Shown one piece after another: positions 13,381 to 23,362 of a stretch of 64,000 bases of DNA. The DNA comes from Nilaparvata lugens (taxonomy: Eukaryota; Arthropoda; Insecta; Hemiptera; Delphacidae), in contig NC_052510.1 in NCBI RefSeq assembly GCF_014356525.2, forward strand, positions 15,300,778 to 15,364,777, given 5' to 3'. The notes beneath the pieces are model-generated. The model had not been told where the DNA came from and ran no database searches. It was given only the letters and a program-made list of their open reading frames with translations. The translations under genes and the position numbers were made by a program. The number at the start of each line of letters is the position of its first letter. Within the stretch, counting starts at the first letter, position 1.

Positions 13381-13499
13381 CTACAATTATCACGTCTTAT
13401 TAGCAGATAAAATTCTCAACCTTCACATCGATATCAACACTGATAAAATCTAATAATTTGATGATCTATCTCGATCAATACTGTTAGAAAATGATCGAA

Positions 13500-13720
13500 A
13501 AGTATTTTATTGGATTGGAACAAGCTCTCACTGATTGCTGACCAAACGTAGTGAGGTCTATGTTTCAACTCGATTTGCTTTTGTCCATCCTAATGTAACG
13601 CGATAACGGCCAAACGCGTTGATAGAATTCGATGAGATTTGGCAGGAATTTTCCTTTTTCAACTGCGAGTCGATGTATATACAAGTTTATTTGAAATTTT
13701 GCATTTCAAGGACAATATGA
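13500..13720. repeat. probable dispersed repeat (CCAAACGTAGTGAGGTC)
   Basis: The sequence from gctgaccaaacgtagtgagg through aacgcgataacggccaaacg to gagatttggcaggaa has the look of a known insect interspersed sequence. It sits exactly where the left and right arms of the larger inverted duplication stop matching (after 13,490), consistent with an insertion. I see no second copy in this window. Confidence 0.35.
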
Positions 13721-14122
13721 AAAGAAAAGAAATTCCTCGATACTCTGATATCTACTTTGAAGATAGGATCAATCAGACTATAAAATTATTCATAATCAAT
13801 CAGCTGTAATTCATTGCATGCACTACACAGATGTCTGGCCGTGTCTATTTCTAAAAGGTAGTGTTTCAATATTTTCTATGATGCGTGCCCATCAGTATCA
13901 ATATTCTCACATTTTTTAAAAAACAAATTCAAAAGGTGATTGAAAATAAAATTAAAAAATGATTAAATGAGCTGAATCATGCTGAAGAAACTATAATATT
14001 CTTGATTGAAAAAAAAATAATTTTATAATAGTTGAGAAATATTCTTATGAGATGAAAAGATAAAAGATAAAGATTATCACGAAACTGGATAAATCATCAT
14101 AAGGGATGCAAATTCAAACGTG

Positions 14123-14176
14123 AACTGAGTCATAGCCACCTCTAATACAGGTATTAGAGGTGGCTATGACTGAGTT
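14123..14176. repeat. 54-nt near-perfect palindrome
   Basis: catagccacctctaatac is mirrored by (g)tattagaggtggctatg, with matching outer arms except for one position. It would form a stem of more than 20 bp with almost no loop. Confidence 0.85.
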
Positions 14177-14325
14177 CATTAACATTTTCAAGTAAATTTT
14201 TTATTCATGATTCATCTCATACTTGTGGATGAGAAAACTGTTTGAGGTCTACTGTTCACAGAACTACTAGTATTAAAATTGACAAATAACCTTTCTCATC
14301 TTGTTTCATAATCTCTATATTTAAA

Positions 14326-16553
14326 AACTAGCAGGTAACCCATGCTTCGCAAGGGTCTTTCTTAAGACTTGTAATGAAATCTAGAAGAATTCAAAATAGG
14401 CCTATAAGAATCCTCGGTTGATTAAGAATTTATATGCTGCATTTCAAGTAAATCAGTATGACCACCTTTCAATTAAAAAAAGAAGTTGGATTCGAAATGG
14501 CGGAAAAAATTTGGGTGTGACGGAAAACCTGTTTTTATCATTCGAAAAGGATCCCCAATCATACCTATCTTCTAATTTCCTTTCAAGAGAAATCTTCTGC
14601 TGATCCATACAAACTGGAAGCAAGACAAATAATTGAAAACTTGACAAACTGAAAACTTGATGTAATCAAATCTTGAAGAATTTAAAATTGGTCTTTAACC
14701 ACCCTCGGTTAAGCAAGAGTCAATAAAGCAAAATTTCAAGTTAATCAGTCCAGTAGTTCTGACGTGATAATGCGTCAAACATAATTTCCCTATACTTTAC
14801 ATATGTATAGGCTACGTTTATAATCCGGTTCTTTCCTTTATTATAGTATAGACGATGATACTATATACTATACTATATTTCCCTTTCAGAGGGAGTTTTG
14901 ACAACCCTCAAAACTCATTTTTTATCTGAAGATATAACGAAAAGGTGCATATGACCTTATTTTTGCTTAGCTTGCCAAAATACCCCTCAATCCAATATAA
15001 AATTTTTGACTGACTGTACATTGAGTCAGTAATTCTATCAGGGCTCGAATAATTTTGGAATTTTAATTAAATAAAAATGGAAGAATATAATATTTTTATG
15101 TAAATAACAACACCTTCATTCAAAGTCATATTAACTGCATGCGTTTTCATATTGCCGATACAGCATTGATGAAACTGTAGACGTTTATTTAGCACTTTGT
15201 CACAAAAATTGTTCCAGCTGAAAAATTAATAATCCACGTGTAGGCCTAAACATTGCATCAGGAAAACGAAGTTTCAAAACTATGTTTTTCAGGTAGAAAG
15301 CAATATAGAAACAGATGTTCCTTTTCTAATTTCGACCATATGATTTGGTGATTTTTTAATGAAATCGAATGAAATTTAAACAATAATTCTGAAAAATCTA
15401 GAAGGAAAACTAAAATTTGGGCTTCCAAATGCACGAGATTGATATTTTTAGAATCTATGTGCAAAATTTGGATATCTAAATCATTCCCGTTTTTCCGGTA
15501 TGCAATCCACAAGTTGTCATGTTTTGATGCGAACAAACGAACACACGAACAAACACAACCCTACTCTCTCTTGTTATATAGATGAATGTCTGTTTGTGTG
15601 TTTGTTTGTAAGTTTGTTAGTTTGTTTGTTCCCTATGGACTTAAAAACTACTAACAGTACTTGACAGAACGGCATGAAACTTTGGGGATATGTTGTGTGA
15701 ATATTGGGGATGGTTTCTGACCAAAAATTTCAATGGGGGGACTAATAATTTATTAATAATCATTAATAAATTTCACAGACCTATGTTTTGGAATTGCCAA
15801 AGCTTGATAATGATGAAATGATGATGCCAAAAGATGATAATGTTTCAAGATCACAAAAATTAGCTTCCTTTTTCCAAATACCGTCACAGTCAACTTTTTT
15901 CCTCCAAATTTTCTACTGTATTAAAGTTTTATTTTAAAATATTTTTGGGTGGACTTCCATAGAAACTCTTTCCCGTATGTTCTGTGTTTGACCTGCGAAA
16001 AAAATAATACATATGCAAAGAAAAATAAGTAAATAAAGTGTATTGATGTTAGAAACATCCAATGCGTGAAGAAAAATCTTATCAACGATTCAACAGAGAA
16101 AATAAGTTTCTTCATGTATTAATAGTATTTAAAAGTTTATATAACATCAATTGCAATTCTATCAATTATTGATAGAATTGCAATTGATGTTATTGAAAGT
16201 CGCCGTTACTCAAGGTTGGTTGAAATAGCTATATCTAATATTTAAATTGAATTTAATTCAATTTCCTGGACCATTTATTGACAATCAACAACTATGGAAA
16301 CATTGAATTCATCTTTGAAACACTGATTTGACCTACTTATTTTTTTTAATCCAATACTTTACTGATAGAGATATTACTACCAATTGATTGAGAAGAATAT
16401 GTTTCCGGAATAATAAATACTGTATGACTAAGCACATAGGAGATGTTCGTAAATGAAAATGTGGATTGTCAGGTAAATTTCACCAAATAAAGTCAAGTGT
16501 GACATGAGATACATTGACTTTTTGGCGGTACGAAGTTTGCCGGGTAAGCTAGT
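14326..16553. mobile_element. two abutting unclassified elements in opposite orientation, inserted in a repeat arm
   Basis: A sequence starting actagcaggtaacccatgct at 14,328 runs to a ctctcttgttatatag junction near 15,585. A second piece begins gatgaatgtctgtttgtgtg there and ends at 16,552 as acgaagtttgccgggtaagc-tagt, the mirror of a CTAGCTTACCCGGCAAACTT start. CTAG-bounded starts with a CCCGG / TTCGC word are a familiar but unclassified insect repeat type. Comparison with the inverted arm at 24.9-25.5 kb, which lacks this DNA, supports insertion. There is no convincing protein; short frames are interrupted. Confidence 0.5.
16141..16193. repeat. 53-nt perfect palindrome
   Basis: ataacatcaattgcaattct-atcaa is exactly mirrored by ttgat-agaattgcaattgatgttat around a 3-base centre. 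It is similar in size to the palindrome at 14,123 but unrelated in sequence. Confidence 0.9.
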
Positions 16554-16849
16554 GCTACATAAAATATTAATGGTATGTATTCTATGATACATTAAATCAT
16601 CAATTTCTGTACTGCTCATGAACTTTTCATTATTTCAGTCATCACATAATTACAAACACATTCCTACATCTTGAGAAGAAAATGCTTTACCTGAAAAAAT
16701 GTTATGAATATCAATCAAATATTGAAGAGAAGTCTAGCCAAGTCCATCCAATTTGAATTTGAATTTATTACTCTTTGCATGTACAACAATAAAGTTATTT
16801 GGCAATCGTCACATATTACAAAATGAAATTACATATTACAAAAATAAAA

Positions 16850-17400
16850 TCACAACAAGAAGTCATTCATGTCATAAAAACACTTATCAGCCAGCCAGTC
16901 CTTCAATTTTTTCTTGAGCTGCACTCTATTGTCAATGTCCTTAAGATGGTGCGGCAGGGAGTTGATCATTTTTTGCTCATGTGAATTGGATTTTTCTCGT
17001 AGAACGCTGTCCTATGTTGTTGTATTCGATAGGTGTTCCTTGAGCGCTAGGTCAGCACCTCTTGTCCACGTCGATGCATGCTTGAGACCAAATGCTACAG
17101 ACTCCACAATATACAGGCAAGGTAGTGTGAGCGTCCCTGTTGATCGGAATAATTCTCTACATGAAGTTCCAGGCGGTTTTTTGAGCATTATTCTAATCAC
17201 TCTCTTCTGTGCTCTGAATACCCTGATAATTTCCGGTGACGTGCCCCAGAAAAGTAATCCGTAGGTAAGAAGAGGCTGAGAGTATCCATAGTATGCGGAG
17301 AAGACTATCTGCTGATGCATTGTTCTTGCTAGTGTAGCAATTGCGAATGTGGCCTTACTGAGTCGTTTAATCAATTCGTCGATGTGATCATTCCATTTTC
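16850..17400 (-). pseudogene. LINE reverse transcriptase, thumb and C-terminal tail (broken)
   Basis: Seen on the minus strand: WNDHIDELIKRLSKATFAIA, then YGYSQPLLTYGLLFWGTSPE and FRAQKRVIRIM, typical of the region after the RT palm in Jockey/CR1-like elements. After SNTTT comes a stop, then the frame resumes as INSLPHHLKDIDNRVQLKKK and ends DWLADKCFYDMNDFLL-stop at 16,850. A frameshift near 17,400 separates it from the palm. The intact terminal stop shows that the 3' coding end is complete. Confidence 0.85.
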
Positions 17401-17998
17401 AGAATCCATTTTCAAACCCAGGAAGCTGCATACATTTGCTGGTTTGACCTGATTTAAGTCCATATCGAAGTAGAAGGTGTCAGGAGCATTGAAATGATTT
17501 ATGGAGAAACTGAGATAGCATGTCTTATCAATATTCACCTTGATTTTATTTGCTTCACACCAATTTCGAATGCTCTCTACCACCTTTTCTCCCCCACTCT
17601 GCATCTGCTGGATAGTATCACCTATGATGAGAAAGTTGGCATCATCGGCGAACAATACACTACTGGCTCCTGGTATATTACTAGGGAGATCGTTGATGAA
17701 TAAGGAGAATAATATAGGTGCAATTATTGTTCCCTGTGGTACTCCTCTCTTCAATTTACTGCAATTGGATCTGTATTTATAATTTTCCACATTCCGGTTT
17801 TTTGCTTCAATCTCGACCACCTGTTATCTGCCTGTTATGAACGATCTCAACCAATCCAATACAGATCCTCTGAATCCATAGTGATAAATTTTTTCCATCA
17901 AGATATCGTGATCAAGACTATCGAAAGCTTTTTTCAGATCGATGAATAAACCTAAAGCTTTCTTATTGTTATCCAGGGCGTCATAAATTTTGAACAGA
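17371..17998 (-). pseudogene. LINE reverse transcriptase palm domain (FADD motif)
   Basis: Minus-strand translation gives KIYDALDNNKKALGLFIDLK then KAFDSLDHDILMEKIYHYGF (motif A), WLRSFITGR, one stop, QVVEIEAKNRN, LKRGVPQGTIIAPILFSLFI (motif B, GVPQGT), SVLFADDANFL (catalytic motif C, FADD), and CSFLGLKMD (motif E). All catalytic residues are kept. The TAA between GR and QVV and the later frameshift are the disabling lesions here. The 5' side is cut at 17,998 by the insertion that ends near 19,460, where the frame resumes with FGFQPGKSTTDAVNDF. Confidence 0.9.
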
Positions 17999-19460
17999 AT
18001 AGTATATTTCGCACCTAGGGTCGAAAATGTACGTTTTCCGGCTCGAGTTCGCGGTTTTCAAGTTCGAGACGAAGTCGAGAACTTGAAGCGTTCGAGAGCC
18101 GGAAAAACATTTTTGCCCATGTTGCAAACGCTATTTTTCGCCACACCAAAAAAAAAAACTTCCCAATATATAAGAAATTGAAAAATAAATAAAATTCAAA
18201 CAGCCTATTTTGATAGTTTGAATCTTGGTTATGACAACTTTACTGTCAATTAATTTCAATATTACTAATTAATAATTTACAATAGTGACCATATTTTTAT
18301 ACTATTAATATTTCGAATAATTGTTTGAATTTTTATAGCTCGCGCTTTGCGCCTGGTGCAATATCTCATGGATAGATGGATGAATAGAATTTTTATTACT
18401 TTTTTGAAATAATGTGAAAAATTAAATATAATTGCATATTTCACAGTTTTGTCTCAAAATATATCAAAAAAATTTATTGAAATTTAAATTACGGTAACTA
18501 ATATAAAAAATAGCTAATAAAAGTCTAAATTCATCGACAAAAAAAATGTCATTGACCGAGATTCAAACCTAGATCATGTTTGTTATTCACTGAGCTTTGA
18601 GGTTTGATGTATTACGCCTTTACGCTCTCGGCCATTCCGTATTGTTGAACGAGGGTACCTGACTGAAACACTTAGCCGGTTTGCCGGCATTTCCACAACA
18701 AAATATTGCTCTGAAAATAGTTAAATCATAGAGAAAACATTCGAAGATTCAATCTTGAGTGGGCCTAATGTTTTCTCTATATGGTTTAATATTGAATGAA
18801 AATTATCTAAAAGTTTTAATAATGAATTACAGAAAAATTACTAGGAATTTTTCAGTCAAGGCTGAGTTTTACCAGTAGGCTTACCTTAAACTTCAGATCT
18901 CTGCTGTATTTTCTTATTACCATATTATTGTTCTATTATTGTTCATACTATTGTTGATTGTATTGCATTAAGAAGTGGAATTCGACAATAAAAAAGAAAC
19001 AATTATTACTCTACCCCACTTTTAAATATTGATACAATTATTGTACTTTGATTTCAAATTCGATTCTTCACTTTTAAATACTTGCGATACGTACCTTTCT
19101 GACAATGGACAATGCAACCAACATTAAGTATATTGTTGAGGCTATGGAGATACCATCGTATTCTATTGTTTGATATCAAAAACACAATAACAAATATTAA
19201 ATTATGAAACAGTAATTTATAAAATATATTATAGACATAATACCGCGATTCACGATACATAATTATATAGATTATTACAGTCGTTATGAGATTATCTCTC
19301 TATGATTTTTGTGAGATCGGACACGATCAGCTGTTATTCAAGGTCATTTTACAGCCCTAGGGCCTTAAAGTTTTACCGGCCTGGTCGGAAAACAATCACT
19401 TTCGGCCTCCATATGACGCACGTAAACCAGCTTATTACATCCAAGTGTGGCGAAAAATCA
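17999..19460. mobile_element. 1.46-kb insertion in the LINE, hairpin at one end, contains a tRNA-like segment
   Basis: The RT reading frame stops at NDF (about 19,465) and resumes at LFKIYDALD (about 17,998), so the DNA between is an insertion. Its left part folds on itself: gttttccggctcgag and caagttcgagacg are mirrored by cgagaacttgaag and cgagagccggaaaaac (18,025-18,110). A word tttttcgccacac at about 18,134 recurs inverted near the right end (19,450). No transposase frame was seen. Confidence 0.6.
18555..18639 (-). other. tRNA-Ser/Leu-like sequence, probably SINE head or tRNA pseudogene
   Basis: On the minus strand TGGCCGAGAGCGTAAAGGCG resembles the box A/D-arm of class II tRNAs (usual TGGCCGAGTGGTTAAGGCG), and GGTTTGAATCTCGG about 50 nt downstream resembles box B. 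The acceptor stem does not pair well and the anticodon arm is unclear, so it is not a functional tRNA gene. Confidence 0.5.
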
Positions 19461-19600
19461 TTAACAGCATCAGTAGTGGATTTTCCTGGCTGAAATCCAA
19501 ATTGGCATGGTGAAACGATTCTATTTGATTTCAGGTGCCTGGATATTGTTATTTCTGCTAATTTTTCAAATAAATTGGAGAAGCAGCTTGTTATTTGTAT
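19373..19600 (-). pseudogene. LINE reverse transcriptase fingers fragment
   Basis: The minus strand encodes CFSNLFEKLAEITISRHLKS, NRIVSPCQFGFQPGKSTTDA and VNDF, the standard block before motif A in Jockey/CR1-like RTs. The frame then leaves LINE sequence (SPHLD...) where the downstream insertion starts. Upstream it is separated from NFR by the insertion at about 19,600-20,165. Confidence 0.85.
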
Positions 19601-20165
19601 GGTTGAACTAATTTGATTTATGATGTAATTTAAAATTTGTAACAAAATAATTAATATGGATTGTATTCAACAAGAATTACAGGTCCTAACTCTCTAGGAG
19701 TTGGATACAGAAATTAATAAAAGATAATGCTGTTATATTATAATTGATAAATAAGATGTACTGATCAAATAAATGAGGGGTTAAATATCGCTTGGCTAAC
19801 GAGAGGTTAAATTTGGATCTTACTCTTTATCTCATGAGAAAGGTTTTAATTGTAAAATAATTAAATGTAGAATGAATAATATAATATTTATTGATAATTT
19901 TAAAAGATAAAAATAATATAATTAATTTGGCACTCACTCTACCAAAATGGGAGACCCTCTCAGTAGGGAGAAGTCGGGCTGGTTGATCTGCCGTAGATGT
20001 TTCCAGGTCCCGTCCTTACCATCGACTGCTAGAGCCTCTCATTTTTTCCATAATTTTACTTGTCATGAATTTTCACCGTCGTCAACAATTTATCTATTCA
20101 TTGTGAAAATTCATGGCAAATGATAAAAATTATGTAGTTCTATTACAGACGGAAGTTACAAACAT
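19600..20165. mobile_element. second insertion in the LINE
   Basis: LINE coding sequence stops after NFR (20,165) and restarts at ITSCFSNLFEKL (19,600). The inserted 565 bp is AT-rich apart from an exon-like GC-rich core (19,938-20,025), and has an inverted repeat (catgaattttcac at 20,069 and gtgaaaattcatg at 20,102). Termini were not defined. Confidence 0.6.
19938..20025 (-). other. exon-like GC-rich fragment of unknown origin
   Basis: In AT-rich inserted DNA the minus strand holds EALAVDGKDGTWKHLRQINQ followed by PDFSLLRGSPILVE. It has a possible acceptor (ctctagcag before 20,025) and a strong donor (gtgagtgcc from 19,937). Codon composition is unlike the neighbours. I do not recognise the protein. 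It may be a captured gene exon or part of another element's coding sequence; the acceptor lacks a good pyrimidine tract. Confidence 0.35.
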
Positions 20166-20526
20166 CTCCTGTTGATCCCTTTTTATGAATAGGAATCACC
20201 ATTCCAAGTTTCAGTTGATGAGGGAAGGTACCTGAGCTGAATTATATGCTTATCAAACTTACTATTGGAGCAATGATTGGGTTAAAGCATTCCTTCATTA
20301 TTCTACTTGGTATATCATCCAATCCGCTTGTCATTTTGCTCTTCAATTGTTGCACGACATCAAGTACCTCGAGTTGCGTTAATACAGGGAATCGTTCCAA
20401 TACATTTCCGACATGGCACACGTTTCCTAGCTGCTCTTTAAAAGAAGAAGTTGTGTTAAATTGGGTATCGGCAGCATTTATGAAGTACTCATTACATCTT
20501 TCGGTTATATCATGAATAGAGTTCAT
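20165..20526 (-). pseudogene. LINE reverse transcriptase N-terminal segment
   Basis: The minus strand reads CNEYFINAADTQFN, LEVLDVVQQLKSKMTSGLDD, IPSRIMKECFNPIIAPIVSL, then after a frame disturbance FPHQLKLGMVIPIHKKGST and NFR. These are the usual RT motifs 0-1 (GxDxIP, FP..LK.A.V.PIHKKG, NYRPIS). It is broken by the insertion that follows. Confidence 0.88.
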
Positions 20527-20680
20527 CTTATTCCATTTACTGCTGTTGGGTACGACTTCTTCACAGTATTGACCTCCGTTTCCATTTTAATTATTTTCCA
20601 TACTGATTTGGCTTTATTCTTGGACGAGGCTAGTATCGATTCAGCATGAGCTTGTTTCGAATCATTTATCATGTGACGGA

Positions 20681-20938
20681 TCAGCTGAGACAGGTGATCG
20701 ATTCTATCTTTGAGTGCTGCATTGTTTGGAGATATTTTAGCGAAGAGTAGGAGTCTCTTTTCTCATCACAAGCATGTTTCAGTAGAGGAGAAGCCCACTC
20801 AATTTTCTTTTTGCTTGTCCTCTTTTTCTTATGAACGATTGGGAACAATTCATTGAAGGCTTCGCAGTACATATCCAAAAACTTATCAAACTTCCCATCT
20901 TGTGAGTTCTCAACATCGATTGCTATTGACCATAGCAT
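20681..20938 (-). pseudogene. LINE linker between endonuclease and reverse transcriptase
   Basis: FDKFLDMYCEAFNELFPIVH followed by KKKRTSKKKIEWASPLLKHA and CDEKRDSYSSLK is the Lys-rich spacer seen between the EN and RT domains in Jockey-type ORF2 (W.TP.L...... pattern, here WASPLL). Frame shifts separate it from both neighbours. Confidence 0.75.
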
Positions 20939-21291
20939 TGTTTTGCATAGTCTGAGAATATTCTTGTAGCGAATAGCCTATCACCATTATCATTTTCACC
21001 AGCCACAGTATATTTGATGATCTGAGCATAATGATCGGAAAGTCCCAGCTCAATTACCTCCACATCCTCAGTCCATATGTCATGTGAAACAAAACAAATG
21101 TCAATCAATGTCGATGACGTCCCAGTAACCCTTGTGCAATCCCTGACAATGCCTCTCAAACCGTAAGTCTCAAATAATGATTCTAGTGTCTTACTTCTTG
21201 TTGATTGCTTCATGAAGTCTACATTTAGGTCTCCCAGCACCATGTATTTATCGAATTTATTGGCTAGCATTGACAAAAAAGTGTATGACAA
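20923..21291 (-). pseudogene. LINE apurinic-type endonuclease, C-terminal half
   Basis: The minus strand encodes YMVLGDLNVDFMKQ (the GDxN catalytic motif), then SSTLIDICFVSHD and LGLSDHYAQIIKY (the SDH motif). These are the last conserved blocks of the APE-like endonuclease of non-LTR retrotransposons. The N-terminal half is absent; sequence beyond 21,300 is a MITE and unrelated DNA. Confidence 0.85.
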
Positions 21292-21307
21292 TAAAATTCA
21301 CATCTTA

Positions 21308-21472
21308 AAGTGCTTACAGATATACGCGCCGCGAACATGAGCAATTCACTTTTAATCAGCTGATGCCAAGCTTTTTATATCTGTATTTTACCGTTTCTGT
21401 AAAAATACAGATATAATCAGCTGATTAAAAGTGAATTGCTCATGTTCGCGGCGCGTGTATCTGTACGCACCT
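21308..21472. mobile_element. palindromic MITE, second copy of the 11.0-kb family
   Basis: Nearly identical to 11,009-11,174 (agtgcttacagatatacgcg ... gcgtgtatctgtacgcacct, with atcagctgat in both arms). The flanks are TTA (21,305-21,307) and CTA (21,473-21,475), a degraded target duplication. It lies exactly at the broken 5' edge of the LINE. Confidence 0.85.
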
Positions 21473-21628
21473 CTACATTCTAATCTTCCATAGGACATTA
21501 TTTACCTTTGGTCTTGTGAGGAATTCTTTCTGTTTTCATAATATTGTAAAAATATATACCATCGTTTCTTATCTCTTTAAAATAGAAATAAAGTATCTTT
21601 TTGATATTATTTTGAGACTAGCAGTGCA

Positions 21629-22950
21629 CCCGTTCTTGTTCGGGAGGACTAGAAAGAACTTCATTACATCAGGAAAAACTACATGACACATATTTTAATA
21701 GGATATTAAAAGATAAGTAAGGGAGACTTTGCTTTTTAAATGTTAAGGTTACTTATAAAAAGTTGAATAATAATATCATTGATAATTCTTTATTGCAAAA
21801 GAATATTGCATAGCAATCTTGGTAAACATTCATACAAATTTGGAACGATTTTATTCATACAATATATAATGTCGGCAAGTTTAGGTATTCTAAATCCTAT
21901 ACTATCAAACGAGCAATTTCTGTTTTGATGTTTAAATTTTTAGATGTTTTTATGTTTGTATTTCACCGGATCTCGAAAACGGCTCTAACGATTCTCACGA
22001 AATTCAGAACATAGTAGGTTTATAATATGAAAATTCGATTACCCTAGTAATTTAAGCCGGTTAAATTTTAATCCTGATTAATTCCAGTAGAACCAATCAG
22101 ATAAGCTATCTTTTTGAGATGGTCTTCTGTGATTTGGTTCACGTGAAATGAATCAGGATTAAAATTTAACATGCTTTTGTGAGAGAAATTTTTGCATTCC
22201 TCTGCGAATTAATCTCAATCCACTGTGATTAGATAGAACCTTTCAGTATGAACTATGAATATTTAGTATAATTTCTTCTTTCGTAATAATTTTTTTTCAT
22301 TTGTAGGTACTCTAGAGCGGAGCTCGGTGCCCCGATATTTATCATGAATTGGAATAGGTTGTCACTGATGTTGTGTTGTTGGTAGTATTTACTTTTTAAC
22401 ATTACAGGAGTAAATAACACAAGTCGAACAAAATGTATCTTTAAATGGTTTGGTTCTTGGAATAAAGATATCATCAGAACAAGTACATTTTGTAAATTCT
22501 ATCTATTAATACCAAATATCGGGGCACCGAGCTTTGCTCGTTATTTATTCATTAATAAACAGATTTATTTCATTGATAATCATTTCTTTAAAATGATTGG
22601 GGAAGTACTAACAGGCACAGCCCAAAACTGTTACTTACCCGAATTTTGATTTATTCACTACGAAAAATATATTTCGTCTGTGATTTATTCACAGACGAAA
22701 TCATTATCTGTTTTTCCAAGGATGAATTATCCTTTTCATGTCCTTCAGGGAGTTTTCTCAGGGATGAGACCTAGTGCAATCGAATTTTGATATCATAAAC
22801 CTACTATATTCCGAATTTCGTGAAAATCGTTAGAGCCGTTTCCGAGATCTGTTGAACATAAATAACCATATAACGAGATAGCCAGATAAAAAATAGAAAA
22901 ATATAAACAGATATACAGAAATTGCTCGCTTAATATAATAGGATAACAAC
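21629..22950. mobile_element. nested unclassified elements with inverted ends
   Basis: The block starts gactagcagtgcacccgttc. A segment at 21,905-22,050 (gagcaatttctg, then tctcgaaaacggctctaacg) is mirrored at 22,780-22,930 (cgttagagccgtttccgaga, then cagaaattgctcgc). Inside are the GGTGCCCCGATATT words in both orientations (22,313 and 22,508), a CCGGTTAAATTTTAAT-type MITE (22,054-22,179) and a hairpin-family piece (22,591-22,655). No coding capacity was recognised. Confidence 0.55.
22054..22179. mobile_element. MITE of the CCGGTTAAATTTTAA family (diverged)
   Basis: gccggttaaattttaatcct ... aggattaaaatttaacatgc, with internal mirrored gattaattcca(gta)gaacc and ggttcacgtgaaatgaatc. It is related to the copies at 28,442, 37,401 and 59,018. 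Confidence 0.65.
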
Positions 22951-23207
22951 TTATAGTCCAGTCAAATGATCGTTTTTCAGGAAACAGCCCCGAAAGAATT
23001 TTTTTCGATGGTTCTATCTGTATTTTGGGGCGCTAAATTCTAATCTGAAATTTTCTGACACGCCAGAGAGCGACTTCTTCACCACAAAATTTTGGACTTT
23101 TTTTAAGTTTTCCATTAAATCTCGAGAACCTTGAATTTATCGAGAAAAAGCATTCTCTTATAATATTAAAGATAATAAAATTTCCAATGAATTGACTGGT
23201 CGCGCAG

Positions 23208-23362
23208 GACTACTCTTTGGATTTTTTATCTGAAGTGTTCCACAAGATACACAACTTTGAATGTGCGAGAAATTTGTGATATTTCCCCCATTTTCACAGT
23301 CTCGCATATGCAACGTTGCGTATCTTGTGGAACACTTCAGATAAAAAATCCAAAAAGTAGTC
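23208..23362. mobile_element. hairpin MITE (gactactctttggatttttt ends)
   Basis: gactactctttggatttttt continuing atctgaagtgttccacaaga is mirrored at the right (tcttgtggaacacttcagat, then aaaaaatccaaaaagtagtc). The arms total about 50 bp with few mismatches, and the loop contains ttcccccattttcacag. A related loop sequence lies at 23,607-23,660. Confidence 0.75.

Larger units (their letters stand above)
16745..21300 (-). mobile_element. Jockey/CR1-like non-LTR retrotransposon (LINE), decayed and interrupted twice
   Basis: Read on the minus strand, the order is: endonuclease C-terminal half (21,291-20,923), linker, reverse transcriptase fingers, palm with FADD, thumb, and a C-terminal tail ending at a stop at 16,852-16,850, followed by about 100 bp of 3' UTR with TTTGAA-type repeats. 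The 5' part (ORF1, start of endonuclease) is missing; a palindromic MITE lies just beyond the break (21,308). Two younger insertions, 17,999-19,460 and about 19,600-20,165, split the RT. Several stops and frameshifts show it is dead. The palm signatures fit the Jockey/CR1 group; the exact clade cannot be set by eye. Confidence 0.88.
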
